Below are positions 38,424-50,074 of a stretch of 64,000 nt of DNA, piece by piece. Under the pieces are notes generated by a model, which was not told the DNA's origin, did not search any database, and saw only the letters and a list, made by a program, of their open reading frames with translations. Source of the stretch: Sipunculus nudus (taxonomy: Eukaryota > Annelida > Sipuncula > Golfingiida > Sipunculidae). Numbering within the stretch: the first letter of the stretch is position 1; each line of letters starts with the position of its first letter. Made by a program: the position numbers and the translations under genes. The stretch covers positions 14,911,676 through 14,975,675 of the forward strand of contig CM049311.1 of assembly GCA_026874595.1 (NCBI GenBank), written 5' to 3'.

Positions 38424-38537
38424 ACGTGCATACAACTCGTATTAAATAACTGGTCGAATTTTGCGTTCCGCCAACGATGGAGCTGGGACGCAGAGGGAGC
38501 AAAATTCGACCTATTATGTAATAACAGTACGAGCATA
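38424..38537. repeat. Small foldback with perfect 13-bp arms
   Basis: GGTCGAATTTTGC at 38452-38464 is the exact reverse complement of GCAAAATTCGACC at 38499-38511, separated by 34 nt. Further out, CTCGTA (about 38437) pairs with TACGAG (about 38528), so the symmetry covers roughly 110 bp with interruptions. It could be a very small MITE or an RNA hairpin. The asymmetrical inner loop does not look like a canonical microRNA precursor. Confidence 0.6.
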
Positions 38538-39961
38538 GTTACTTTTCTGCGAGCAATACCATAAGTCTGTTTAAACAAACAAACAAAACGACAAAAAAAG
38601 GCTAATGTTAAACCAAACTAAATTGCATGTGATTATAGAGCATGATGGGCCAGCTCCAAAGAAAAAAAAATCTCAAAAACATTTATCAACAGATGCTCTG
38701 TAACCTGCACAAGCATGGTTCAAGCACTGCTTTTTGTGACGTAAGCTGAGGTAAAATTAGATCTAGCCCCAGGAAAGGTTTCTGCAATCAGGTAGGAGCA
38801 TATGAATTATGATACGCGGAGCCGAATTGGGGCTTGACAGAAACTGTTGCGGAGAGCGTCGATTTAGAACACGCGACACTGTCGTCTGCCGCGATCGCTT
38901 GGCCTGGGCGGGCTTTCATCATAATTACATCACACTGGGGCAGAAATGACTCAACGCTGTGCTTCCATCCCTATTCACATGTACATGGTCCGCAACAATA
39001 TAATAACATTAGTGTTAATTCTCGTGTAGCCCCTAGGAAATTATCTGGAAGGGACAATCGAAAACGCGGGAGGGGGCCAAACCAGTATCGTTCTTTTGTC
39101 GTGCAATATTTCCTTTTGGTTGGACGCGTTTGCCCAGCGGTGAAAATTAAGCTATACCACAGAGCTAATATTAGGGGCGACTTTCAGCGTGTGCAAATCG
39201 TGCCTTTTGATAAATCAGTCCACGGCTACTTTATATGGCCATTTATATTCATTCATGGTCGTGGAAAGTTATAATTGACGGGTTCGAGCACTAATACAGA
39301 TGGCGGGAATAAGCACTGCCCCGTCACTCAGTCATGCTTATTCATGTTTCTCACTGTGGACAAGCCATGTTTGCAGAAGAGAAAATGTAAATGCTTGCAA
39401 TGTGTCAGTTTCCTCTGGAAGCGTGTGTAATTTCGACGTTTACCGACCACTTCTAATGACAAAGCATCGTTCACCTCTCTGGCAATCAAACGTGCCAGCT
39501 ATGCGAGGGTGCTTGGTTTCAAAATGCAATCAACGACATGGGCCGTGCCCGTTGAACGTGGTACGAGCAGGAATAAAAAGTGAGAAATTGCATTCAGCAC
39601 AATGTGTTATAAAATCGATTTTGGGGGGGTTATGAATTGAGGGTTCCGTGTTCTTCTAATACATTATGAATGTTATTGAATGGGATGGTAACAGGATTGG
39701 TTTACTTTATATGAAATACTTTCGACCGTCAAAGAATTTTACTGCAGCATTATATTTGCATGATCGTCAGTTTACATAACCGTGCACGGGTGATGGATGG
39801 AATGAAGAGAGTATTTACTTTTTTTCCCGCTACCCAGTCTATAGACTGGAGGTATTTTACAAGGTGTATTTATTTTTAACCGATAGATGGAATTTCTAAA
39901 GCCTCATCATTCTCTTTTAAAGTGTACGAGGACCTTTCCCCTATTTTTTTGTTCATTCTGA
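38538..39961. other. CpG-rich unique DNA with long but unrecognised open frames
   Basis: From 38.80 to 39.64 kb the GC and CpG content is raised, and two adjacent plus frames of 146 and 111 codons occur (38834-39274, starting at TTG; 39300-39635, starting at ATG). Neither shows a domain, signal peptide or relative that I know. The lack of stops follows partly from composition. A distal promoter or regulatory block is an alternative reading. Confidence 0.25.
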
Positions 39962-39964
39962 TGA

Positions 39965-40035
39965 TTAATTATAATTATAATTATAATTGTAATAATAATT
40001 GTTTTATTATTTTATTATTATTATCATTATTATAT
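39965..40035 (+). repeat. AT-rich microsatellite-like tract
   Basis: Repeated AATTAT followed by TTATTATTATT units over about 70 bp. The 75-codon plus frame across it is low-complexity and not a gene. Confidence 0.8.
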
Positions 40036-40347
40036 GTATTACTATTAAAATTGATGGTGGTACTGGTGGTACAACTCCTTTGTGGCCATGCCTCGGAAAT
40101 GCCTGCATTTTGTCTTGAACTGTCAGGAACGATACCAAGTATGACCTAAGGGGGTCATATCCCATATTTTCCAATAAATCCTTTAAAAATTTCTCATTAT
40201 TTCGCGAAGGGACTATTTCAGTGCCATCTATGAGGTACGACATGAGCTACGTATCAACGGGTGATATAGGCCAGTAATTATAACAACAGTTATAACAAAA
40301 CAACATGAAATAAATGGTCAAATAAGTTTGAGGTAATACAGGAATAA
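40036..40347. other. Non-coding DNA, nothing recognised
   Basis: Short stretch between the AT microsatellite and a MITE. No features identified. Confidence 0.35.
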
Positions 40348-40822
40348 CTAAAGGGACCCAATCACCTATCTGACCTTTATTAACTAAAGGTGATCACTTG
40401 AAGCTTTCATAAAAATAGATCAGAAAACGTGGATATCACCGCACACAGGCTGCTTGTTTTGTTTATATTTATGTGTTTATGATATGTGGGGGGCCAGCCA
40501 AAATAATCAAAACAAATTTAGCAAGTGCATGTATCTGGCAGCAAGCCAGATAAGCCAGAACTTTGCAAACGGCGTTTCGAAACAAGTAACCGTATTACCT
40601 CCCCATATATGCAACCTACCACCTTAGGTTACATGTTTTTCATGTTTGTCAACTTTGCTATGTTTACAAACACGTTGTTGATAAACAAGTTCACATATGG
40701 CATACGAAGGCCTTATAAGAACTTTTCACATTAAAAATTCCTCTTAGATCATTAATACATACACAGAGGAGCCAGAAATCACGTAAATTCTATTCAAAAG
40801 GTAGGTGAATGGGCACCTTTAA
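40348..40822 (+). mobile_element. TTAA-flanked MITE, family A, copy 3
   Basis: Starts CTAAAGGGACCCAATCACCT (the first T of TTAA is mutated) and ends GGTGAATGGGCACCTTTAA. The interior, including CACACAGGCTGCTTGTTTTG and GTTGATAAACAAGTTCA, is colinear with copies 1 and 2. At 475 bp it is close to copy 1 in length and represents the full-length form. Confidence 0.85.
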
Positions 40823-41329
40823 CCTTGAGATATGATCACAGGTGCTTTTATACCTATTAACATGATATCTGGTTTGTCAAGGTATATTACGATAAAGTAT
40901 TCTGACAGAATTCCAGACCTGTATGCGTGATAACGCCCCCCTTTTCTGAAAGAAAAGAAAGACTGGTAACACCTCCTCGTTGCTTGGTGAACGATAATAG
41001 AGACACTCACCATTTCAATCTGTAAAATCTAGTTTACTTGTGTTTCCCAGACAAAAATCTAGGTTTAATATCTGTTACGGGTCTTTCTCCACAACGGTCT
41101 ACCACATACAGATAATAAATGTCAGATATAAATAAAGCTATTTCTCATTGAAACACCGAAGCATGAACTTAGGATGTCTCAATAAATGTCTCAATAAATG
41201 TAGCCATTCCAAGAAACCAAATATGCCTTTTTCTGATTGGTTAATGGCTAATAACCTCAAAATAGAAATAATAACTTTTATTTAAACTGAAGCAAATAAA
41301 CTGTGTTGTCTACATATGAAGATATATTT
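40823..41329. other. Non-coding DNA, nothing recognised
   Basis: Contains a short local duplication of 'CTCAATAAATGT' near 41179-41203. Otherwise no features identified. Confidence 0.35.
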
Positions 41330-41625
41330 ACCAGAGGTCCAATTGTGAGCCTTAACAAGCAGTGTTTCAGCCAGTGGGAAGATGTATTACATTTTTTTGG
41401 GTTAAGTCAGTCAGGGTATCTCCTGATTAACGTGTTGTGGCCGGGCGATTCACGCGCTGTGTTTATGTTGACACCTTTGATCGCGCCCGGTTCACTGTTT
41501 TTAACACTCGTTTACAGGAGTTAGCAAACGGTTTCAGGGCAATATTTTGACAGGTGCAAATTTATTTGAAGAAGCTATTTTTCATGTTAATTCAATATGC
41601 TTTATAGGTGATTGGGCCCCTTTAA
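41330..41625 (+). mobile_element. MITE family B, copy 2 (right end intact)
   Basis: Ends in GGTGATTGGGCCCCTTTAAA (41606-41625), the same terminal sequence as family A, but with a different interior that is shared with 34578-34892. The two families therefore probably use the same transposase. The left end is not defined. Confidence 0.75.
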
Positions 41626-43319
41626 ACCAGGAAATTTAGGATTTCGGTGTCAAAAGTAAAGTTGTAACTTCGAACAACAAAGACTAAATTTGATTTTAAA
41701 CCAGTAAATTTAAACATATCCCCCCCGAGGAATGCACCTCGGCATGCATGTTATTAATCACGACCCCCGCTAACAGAAGAAGTTTCTGTTTATTTTACGT
41801 TTATTTTGGCGTGGGTATATTCGTCATCAGAAGGACGTTTCTAAAAACTTACACTTTTATTACATTAACTGAGTTAAGTAATATATATGCCCGTGTGCAC
41901 TTCATTCGTTTGAATTAAGAGTCCATCTCGCAGTTGTTCAAGGATGGATAACGCTGCCATGGTTTTATATATAAAAAATATACCGGTAGTCCTAAATATA
42001 CAAATTCATAAGGCAGACAAAAGTGCATGGCGATGTTTCAAATTCAGTTCACTTTAAGTCCAACTTTATCGCATGACTCGGATACAGGTAGAGCAAATAT
42101 TTTCTTAATCCCTCTGTATTATTATATAATAAATTTGCTAATTACAGTTATTTATATAGATTTTCCATAAAAATGAACCCATTTCTTGACAGACACTTTT
42201 TTTAGCCTAGCTGCATGTCTGAAATTCATCTGGGCTATCGCAATGGGCCTAAACAGGGGCCTAAGCCGTCAAAAGGGTACAAATCGTAACTGTTATAACA
42301 CATAGAAAGCTCTAACTTCAAAGTAAGTCCCTTCATGTGCATATCTACTTTCCAGCCCGAAATGAGGTCAAAATGACCTATATACTGCGAGCTACTGGAC
42401 AAAAAATTATATTGAGCACCCTGAAATCGAGTCTCCTCTTACCTTTAGGCAAAGGCTGCTAAGCACATACTTTATGTTTGTCCATTATATTTAAATAATG
42501 TGCTACATATCCTATCTCAACCATTAATATACTATCAGGATACGGAAGCTTTAACAGAAATTATTTGAGGAGTTGTTTGGCGTTTGATTGTAACAATTGA
42601 CGCTATAATGTAAATGCAAGCAAACATAATGTAATGCCTGTTTCCAAGTATAGCAGGAACGACTGCAATTATCAGTTCCAAATTTTACAGTAATATTGAT
42701 CATCCTTGGTGTATGTATAAGTATAGGTGGACCCAATGTCATTTCCTACTGATTCAAGCAGATAAAACATTTTATAAAGTTTTGTAGCTTTCATGTCATG
42801 ATAAACTATTCTTTAGAGCAAGTGTAATTTAATGAGTTTGAAATGAATTGAATTAATTTTTATTTAATATTGGAATTCGGAACTTTAAAAACTGATTATT
42901 ACACGCTCCGACGATTTTAAATATGTCCATGTGATTGTTAACCGATATTTCATAACCTGTATGGGACATGCGCATCATACTTTTCAGGTGTATATACTGC
43001 ATCATATGTCGGTGTAAGATGTGCTTATTAATTTTCTCGGAGTCAAATGATCTTTTTCACGCACTATTTTTTAAACTGACACAAATGCTGAAATCTAATT
43101 TAAATAAACAACATAGCAATGTTATCACGGGTGTAGTATCTTTGATATGCACAATTACAGTATATATATATAAATATATATATGATAAAATAAAAATATA
43201 ATTAATAACAAATTTCATGTTTGAAGACAGTGAATCACATATGATCTAAACGGTAATTTAATAGACGGAAAAGAACTAAGAACGATAGTATAAACTGGAA
43301 TATCCGAGTGGGGAAGTAG
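41626..43319. other. Non-coding DNA with a small repeat fragment
   Basis: At 42270-42430 a block ('GTACAAATCGTAACTGTT', 'GAGGTCAAAATGACC', 'CCTGAAATCGAGTC') resembles the duplicated unit at 44.88-45.48 kb and is likely a diverged copy. A short TATATATAAATATATATAT tract is at 43160-43183. Nothing else identified. Confidence 0.4.
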
Positions 43320-43860
43320 AAATCACCTTCTCTTTATGCCCTCTGAACCGGGCACCGTATATCGCTGGTAAAAAAGGCATATTGGAACTGGAACTGTGAA
43401 CTCTGGACTGGAACACGAGTTTGGAACGTGCTGATATGGCAAACCACTTCTGAGAAAAGGGCATCAATGTATTCTACGAAATTTGAATGGTAGGTGGCAC
43501 CACCTGTCTGGTTTACGACAAAACTCTCCAAAACGGATAAACGTGCAAAATTTCAGGCTGATGCACCCATCCACTCCTGAGATATAGGCAAATTTTACCA
43601 AGTAGAGATTTAAGGATGGACGCTATACGTGAAAACGATTGTGGATGAATGGAGCCACAAGGCACATCAAGATGTAGATACCCAAGATTTATAGACATGC
43701 AAAATTTCAGACCGATACGGCAAACCACTTCTTTTCATATCCTCTGGGCGGGGCACCGTATCCCTGGTAAACAAAAACATATCTTTTGGAACTGCAACTG
43801 GACTAGAACTCCAGTATGGAGCGTGTTAATTGACTCTTTGGTCTGTGAGAGAACCCTGTG
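43320..43860 (+). repeat. Tandem duplication, about 400-bp offset
   Basis: GGGCACCGTAT occurs at 43350 and 43751 (offset 401), followed in both by a ...CTGGTAAA... block, an ...ATTGGAACTG-type string and a ...GGAACGTG / GGAGCGTG... block. A second phrase, CAAAATTTCAG, occurs at 43547 and 43700. The several open frames here are shadows of this repeat. Confidence 0.7.
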
Positions 43861-44449
43861 CCGTTTTCTTACTGTATAGGCGGGGATTACCTTGATAATA
43901 AAGATTTCTCTCGGTGACCCTGAGAGAACCTATAATATACATGGTTTTCTTCGTCAGCGAGCGCTGGTCACGTTTCCCGTCTGTTAGCCAACATTACTAA
44001 AATGTAAGACAGAAAGACCAACAGCCTACACAGACATGTCCATTATATGATCTTAAAGTTCTATAGGTGCCACCATATTTAGTATCGTTTTCATCATTTG
44101 TATTTATACTGAGTCTGTCAGAACATGACCTGCACATGTGGTAGCCATTGCTTTGTACAGGCTTCAACCTAAATTAAGTTATTTTGAGTGAAAGTCCGAT
44201 TTAGCGAGTCTCAACGTCGCATAGCAATCCTTGGTTCTATCGAATGAGGTTTTTGTTGTTCGCCAAAAGTCACTGAAATCCAATAAAAGTCTCCTCCGGC
44301 GTGTCAAGTCTAAAGTGAATTATTCGAAACGAGGTTAACCTTCACTGCGTGATTTCATTACCTCGCTGTTCATACATACACACGTTCAGATCAGACTGAC
44401 AACAGGACACCATCCAACATGCATGCAGAGAGAACTGATAAATTCCTTT

Positions 44450-44790
44450 TCGTGGGGAACAATGACCGGAACTAGTAAATATTTTCTGTTCACCTTTTTA
44501 ATGGAGGTAACAGCCTCCATTTTAATGCCTTAATTATAGGACTATGTACAGCTGCAGAATTCCATTCCCGTTTCGGATTTGTCAACCAGGCTCTGTGTAC
44601 TTAGTAACACTGAGGAATCCCTGAAAGGCGCACTCGTTTATCACTACAACACGAATACGGGGTACAGTCTCCCCATTACGCGTGCAGAATGTACGCCCTG
44701 ATCTATGAAAAACTCTCCTCGGCTGAGATTCGATCACACGATCTCTCGACTTTGAGCCCTTTGTCCTACCCCCAGACCACGGAAGCGTTT
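44450..44790 (-). mobile_element. Probable tRNA-derived SINE
   Basis: On the minus strand a B-box-like GTGATCGAATCTC (44737-44725) lies about 40 nt after an A-box-like TGGTCTGGGGGTAGGAC (44779-44763), the spacing of an RNA polymerase III internal promoter. The rest reads on toward lower coordinates for some 250 bp. A small hairpin AATGGAGG/CCTCCATT is at 44500-44521. The boxes are imperfect, so this is a SINE head or a tRNA pseudogene, not a functional tRNA gene. Confidence 0.45.
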
Positions 44791-44837
44791 AGCTCATTTT
44801 TTTCAGTCATGCTGTTCTAAAGTGATCACTCTTTGTC

Positions 44838-45480
44838 CGTCGTCCGTCCGTCTGTCTGTCCGTCTCACTGTCCATTAACCAGGCACAAATCGTAACCAAC
44901 AGACATGGAATCTATTTACTTGAAATCAAGGGAGGTCCATGAAAAATTTCTTTGAAAACCTGAAATAAGGTCTCTGTTACCCATATCCTCCGAGCTATGG
45001 GGCTGAGAAATACCCCAAGAATAATTGAAAATTTGATTCAAAAGCTCCAGTATATCTGAACAACAAATGTATCGATCACCATGATTCTTTGTATGAATAT
45101 TCATCATGGAGTGTTTTATCAGTTCCTGCAGACTGGTGGCGCCACCTGGATATTTTTTAATTTTAACGCATTTTTTCTCTATTTTTGAGACCTTCAAAGT
45201 TCTGGTTGACTGTTAACAGGGCACAAATCGTAACCACTGGACCTAGAATCTTTTAACTTGACATCCAGTCGAGGTCCATGAAAAATATTCTTATAACCCT
45301 GAAATTAGGTCTCTGTTACCCATATCCTCCGAGCTATGGGGCTCAGAAATACCCCCAGAATAATTGAAAAATTTGACACAAAAGCTGTTGAATGGGGATA
45401 CCACCTGCAAAATTTTGCATTTAGATAATAAAATTCCTTCTGTCAATGTCTTCCTATTCAGCTAAGCGTTATGACCCCTG
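44838..45480 (+). repeat. Tandem duplication, about 338-bp period
   Basis: GCACAAATCGTAACCA occurs at 44883 and 45221 (offset 338). Both copies then show GAGGTCCATGAAAAAT, GGTCTCTGTTACCCATATCC and CTCCGAGCTATGGGGCT. A CCGTC/CTGTC microsatellite (44838-44868) stands at the head. The near-palindrome CTGGTGGCGCCACCTGG lies at 45134-45150 in copy 1 only. Typical of mollusc interspersed tandem units as I recall them. Confidence 0.8.
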
Positions 45481-46154
45481 GGTCACTTGTTAACCTGTAA
45501 ATTAAACTGCCATGGCTCTATGGGGCTAGCGCGACGCAACAGGATCAATACGATTATCGGCGATCCTGCGAAAATTAACACCAGCTTCATAAATTGGTAC
45601 AAAAGACATACTTATTTTATTCATATGTATAGATGAAAACATTGCAATAAAAATATGTTGAAAGTGTACTAACGCATTTCAATGAGGTGTAGAGCTATTA
45701 CTGCAATGCATGCCTTTTCTGAAAACGTGGTACTTCATGTATCACCGCTCAACCGCGCCCACGTTGCAGTAAGACGCGGTTATTCGAGGACACTTTCAAA
45801 CTATCTTTGGTATAAAATTGATGTTTTATCGATCGTGGAATAGGGACTGATATAAATCAATATTAATGTATATGTCGATAAGCAGCAGTGTGTTTAATTG
45901 TCGATAAGTTCGTGTGTATAGTGAGTCGGTTTACTGCCATCATAGTTTCGGAAAGTCTGACGACCATATCGTATCATTTATACAGGAAGGTATATCGTTC
46001 CGACCATGTTAAGGGAAAAAAGGCACTTTTTTCAGAAATCAGTGCGGGTGGGCGTTTTTTATTACCTTTTAGGTATGTTTCGATAAAAAAAAGTCATATG
46101 ATCAGGAAAAAGCATAATAATAACATTGTTTTCCTAAACAGGTAAAAGGACTAC
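45481..46154. other. Non-coding DNA, nothing recognised
   Basis: No repeat or gene identified. The 85-codon frame at 45888-46145 matches nothing known. Confidence 0.35.
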
Positions 46155-46237
46155 GCAACAAAGGAAAACTTATCAAAATTGTTTTCTTTTATCTTCTTGA
46201 AAGATGAAAATAAAAATAAATTTTGATGCGGGGGGTT

Positions 46238-46241
<4 letters not shown>
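46155..46241 (-). mobile_element. Internally deleted relic of MITE family D
   Basis: Reading plus, ACAAAGGAAAA, TTTTATCTTCTTGAAAG and ATTTTGATGCGGGGGGTTAA follow in the order of the reverse complement of family D (35699-36249), but the 50-bp GCTGC-rich core between them is missing. It abuts a long CT microsatellite. Confidence 0.65.

Positions 46242-46297
<56 letters not shown>
46242..46297 (+). repeat. (CT)n microsatellite, about 28 units
   Basis: An uninterrupted TCTCTC run of about 56 bp, directly adjoining the family D MITE relic. Confidence 0.95.
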
Positions 46298-46298
<1 letters not shown>

Positions 46299-46991
46299 AA
46301 TAACTTATTCAGATTTAGTGGTCATATAGTATATTAATTGTTGATGCAAATGCGGATCTAAGATAGGCCTAACGTTTGTTCTCGCAGAAGACCTTCCTTA
46401 GTCTATCATAATCAACGCTTTAAGTTAAACGCTCGTGAAATCAATAGCTACACGGTTGGCCACGTGGCGACATGTGCGCTTCACCAAGTGAGTGACCATG
46501 ACTCAGCTCCCGGTACTCTATATATACATTATAATAATTTTCCCTTTCCTTCTATGATTCTAAATGCGCGCCCATGATCAAGATTTTTGCATTGCACTCG
46601 GTACCCTCCTGTTTCTTTACATAAATATATTGGCATACCTACCTAAACCGCGTGCCAATTATTTGTAAACAATACATTAAAGCTTATACACAGACAAGTT
46701 AAAAGCAAGGCAGAACTTATTCATTGATTTCTCGAGTACAGTTCTTTTTTAACTCGTAAAGCTTTACATAACATATCCGGGCAGACGTATTAACGTACAC
46801 AAGAGTGATTTTTTTTTAAATTCTAGACAAATGGATATCTCACGCCTGGGCGGCAAACAATTAAACAGATGGTGAAACTTATCAGGATATAGACCGGTGT
46901 ACCAGGTGGACAGGCAGTCAAAACACGGCAAGCCTCATACCCTCCCCGCTAATTGTAGCTGAAGATGAGATGATAGTATCCATCTAAGTGC
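46298..46991. other. Non-coding DNA, nothing recognised
   Basis: Unique-looking CpG-containing sequence. No polyadenylation signal was found in the position expected if the frame at 46992-47161 is a minus-strand terminal exon. Confidence 0.35.
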
Positions 46992-47161
46992 TTAGAAGAT
47001 GGTGCGGGGCTCCTGGCCGCTGTCGGCGGTCTCAGCTGGCCTGTCATACACTGGTGATGACGAATCCGTGCGTGTGCAAGCCGGTACTGTCATCAGGTAC
47101 AACCTGTACATCTCGGAGATGACGGACAGCGACAAACCCGCACGATGACGAAGCAGCTGAG
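46992..47161 (-). other. Candidate terminal coding exon, unidentified protein
   Basis: On the minus strand an acceptor-like TCGTCCTCAG is followed by an open frame of about 56 codons (LLRHRAGLSLSVISEMYRLY...) ending EPRTIF and TAA at 46994-46992. Unlike other frames in the window it shows strong third-position C/G use near its end (GAG ACC GCC GAC AGC GGC CAG GAG) and sits in a local GC-rich island. The last residues T-I-F fit a C-terminal PDZ ligand. I do not recognise the protein and see no upstream exon in the next kilobases. A decayed retrocopy is the alternative. Confidence 0.25.
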
Positions 47162-47204
47162 GACGACTGACAACGCTGGTGCACAAGGCAATACTGTACG
47201 TGGT

Positions 47205-47340
47205 TGCCTTTACATATTCGCGGGTTTAATTTTCACGCTTCTTTCTTATTCAGTCTTTCGCGAGGGTCCCATTTTCGCGATAAAGATGAGCCGTCTTATT
47301 CACGAGCGGAATATGAAACCCTCGCTCACACAAAGCTAAC
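47205..47340 (+). repeat. 'TTTTCGCG' interspersed repeat
   Basis: TATTCGCGGGTTTAATTTTC, CTTTCGCGAGG and CATTTTCGCGATAA follow one another. A CpG-decayed relative is at 19625-19710. The open frames across it are artefacts of the repeat. Confidence 0.5.
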
Positions 47341-47685
47341 CACAGCATCTCGCCGCTTTAACTTGCTGTTTATTCCTTCACTGATTAATTAATTACTGTT
47401 TTTGATCACTTATTATTAAGCGTTTATCCATTTATCTATTATTTTCATTCATTTCCTTCTGATTGCATGTAACATATATGACAGATTTGAGAAGAGTCTT
47501 CTGGCTGTCTCTTTAGCACCCTTTCTGTGGACACAATGACAAATTGGTGTCAGATTTCTTTCAAATGGGTATACTTTCGTGGCTTGTAGATGACACTGTC
47601 TTTTGAAAGACAATGAGAACTATATTACAATAAAGGATGTGTGCTGTTAGGCCTATATATAGACATTATACATGTTTGAGTCCAT

Positions 47686-47869
47686 CAGTGAAACCTCGTT
47701 GTGTCGAAGTCGAAGGGACCCTCAGAAAACTTCGACACATCCGGGGTTCGACACAACCGGGTTTTATTTGGTTATAATTTAACTAGAGTTGTCCGGAATA
47801 TTGAGTCTGTATCTTCGACATAAGCGGGGTATTCGACTTAAGCGAGTTCGACACAACAAGGTTTTACTG
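47686..47869. mobile_element. pogo/Tigger-like MITE, 184 bp
   Basis: The ends are CAGTGAAACCTCGTTGTGTC and, reverse-complemented, CAGTAAAACCTTGTTGTGTC, which agree at 18 of 20 bases, and both continue GAA. The interior repeats TTCGACACA and TTCGACATAAGCGGGG-type phrases. CAGT ends and size fit pogo-type MITEs. The flanking TA is seen only on the right. Confidence 0.75.
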
Positions 47870-50074
47870 TAATAGTAATAGTCTGTGTTTTATGAAACGG
47901 AACGAAACTGATGAACGAATCAAACACTGATGGTACACACCATCCTCCCACTCATGCCTTTTACAAAAGAGGAGTTTCAATGACCTTACTAATACATTAT
48001 ACGCATGATGGTGGAATTAATTAAAGAAAGGAAGTATAAAAAATATCGCGATAAGCGGCGGGGTATATACAGGCACGTCTTTGGAGTATCAGGCAGGCGG
48101 CTCCTCCGTAGATGCCAGAGGTCTTTATTTGTTATTACAGTAGTAACAGCCTCGCTGTCAGAACGGTAAGTATCGTTCTCACGCCAGAGCTGGCTGTTTA
48201 TGATACAGACGCCATTTTGCCGCGGTAAAGACGAATGGACTGGTCTGTTTGTCTCGTTTTTTCGCTTTTTATTTTTCCACCAAACACTACTTCTTTGTTT
48301 TCCGGGTGAATATCTCTCATCATTTTAGCAGGCCACCCTTTTTTACAGCAAACTTCGCGTGGCTGTTTCAGGAAGGTTTCAGCATGATCGTTATGAAATG
48401 CGTCTTGTTGTAACAGACTGTAAACATCTGCGCAGACGATCCAAACATATCCGTTATTTACGAAACTTTCCGGTAACTCAGTGCACTTTCTGCGCATGCA
48501 TGGAAGCTGGAGAGATTTGTAACCAGTGAGTAGGCTTGTGGTACCAGTGTGCCACTTATCCTATCTTTTGTTAAACCATTTGTGCGAAATATTATTTTTC
48601 TTTTCATTTTACCAGAAGTAAAAAGGACTGTTTAAGTTTTGTTGTTACTGGATGATTTACCAAGAAGCGCGCGTGTCTATATGCATGTATGGGGATGCCA
48701 CATATACCACATTAAAAGATGCATGACGTAATAAAGAATGCCCAGTCTTTTTTTAACAAGAGTGTGGTGGGTGGATGGTGCTTTTTGTATTTATTTGATA
48801 TCTGTATATGTATTAGCAAGAAACATATAAAATATTAGCAAGGTTTTTCTCGAATGAAAATATTCGTGAGAAAGGGGATATATTGATATAAACTGATTCA
48901 TTTCCAGATGTCATAGATCACCATACTTGTCACATGGTCTGAGTTTTGACAATTGTGCATAAATTACACAAATCATTGATTGTTAATCAATTCATAAATT
49001 AACAATGTATTTATTTCATATTGTGATGATCATTAGTGATATATGTCTCCTGGAGAAATAAGGGCGCATATCATATAGGCCTACTTTGAACTTAAGCATC
49101 GCTTATTCCAGTTATACAGTACTTGTACACTTAATAATAACACCATGTCATGAAATGGTTCATGACCTGTGATGCGTACGACTTAATATTCCATTAACAT
49201 ACATGACTGTATACATGTACATGCCAAATATCAATTTGTAAAGTAAGATGATATCTACCTAATTTCTTCGCATTCATATAAATAAATAAAAATAAAAGCC
49301 AACATTTTGAGCTAAATGGAATTATGTGCTTGACATATATAGAGAAAAGTAAAATTCGCCAAATTTCGTGAAATTCTAAATAAACCATTCATTTTAAAAG
49401 AGAAAAGTTACAGTCAAGCAGTAAATTGAATATTCAATATCGTTCCATGCGTTACTATAACAATATACTATAATATAGCTATTATATTGCGCAAAAATGT
49501 TATTTATAGAAGGCACGGGTTTATATTAATCGCGTCACATGCATGGGAACTGAGCACACGACATGCAGTCTGGTGCAACTTGAATCGTACTTCAGCGGTT
49601 AATCGGTTTTGTTGACGTAGACGCGTGCAGTGAAAGCATTGCATCAAGGGCATTGTGCTGGGACCAGAGTGCCCCATTAAGTCAATAATGTGGACTTTTT
49701 AAAATCTAATTTGAAATGGGCCACATGCATTCTTTATTTTCCGTTAGAAAGAAACTGACAGTCCACCTGATCTAAATTCAGCAGCTAGTATTGGTGGAGG
49801 TTTTTACCGGGGCAAGGATATTGTGTAATATGAGTTCGGCCGAATGCGCCATGCACTTAGTTGATTTAGTCCATCTTGAGGGTTTACGATAAAAAGGTCA
49901 CACAAAATGAGCACATTCACAAGGTTCGATTAAATTGAAATCAGCCTCCCTATGTAGAAAGGGAGAGTTTTCCCTAATTGAAAAACTAGACGACCATAGG
50001 TCGAACGCTTGCCGGAAATCGGAAGTGAAACACAGACGGACAGACAGAACATATTGTCGGTTTTCTATTAATGG
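47870..50074. other. Non-coding DNA with scattered frames; nothing firmly recognised
   Basis: A 99-codon minus frame (48198-48497) begins in a TGCGCATGC context resembling an NRF1 site and ends at an AAAATGGCG string resembling a YY1 site. A GGTAAGTATCG donor-like sequence lies at 48162-48172 on the plus strand. These hints of a promoter are not enough to call a gene. The remainder is AT-rich. Confidence 0.3.

Noticed and set aside
38452-38511. MicroRNA precursor
   Set aside because: The 13-bp stem is followed by a large asymmetric inner loop, unlike a Drosha/Dicer substrate.
38834-39635. Adjacent plus-strand frames of 146 and 111 codons
   Set aside because: The first starts at TTG, neither has a known domain, and about two dozen stop-free runs of around 100 codons are expected by chance in 64 kb of this composition (my rough estimate).
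44725-44779. Functional tRNA gene on the minus strand
   Set aside because: A- and B-box strings are imperfect, no full cloverleaf with a paired acceptor stem can be drawn, and the sequence continues as a longer unit, so a SINE head is preferred.
48198-48497. 99-codon minus frame with NRF1- and YY1-like strings at its ends
   Set aside because: Looks suggestive, but the peptide matches nothing known, codon use is unbiased and no donor site supports it as a first exon.
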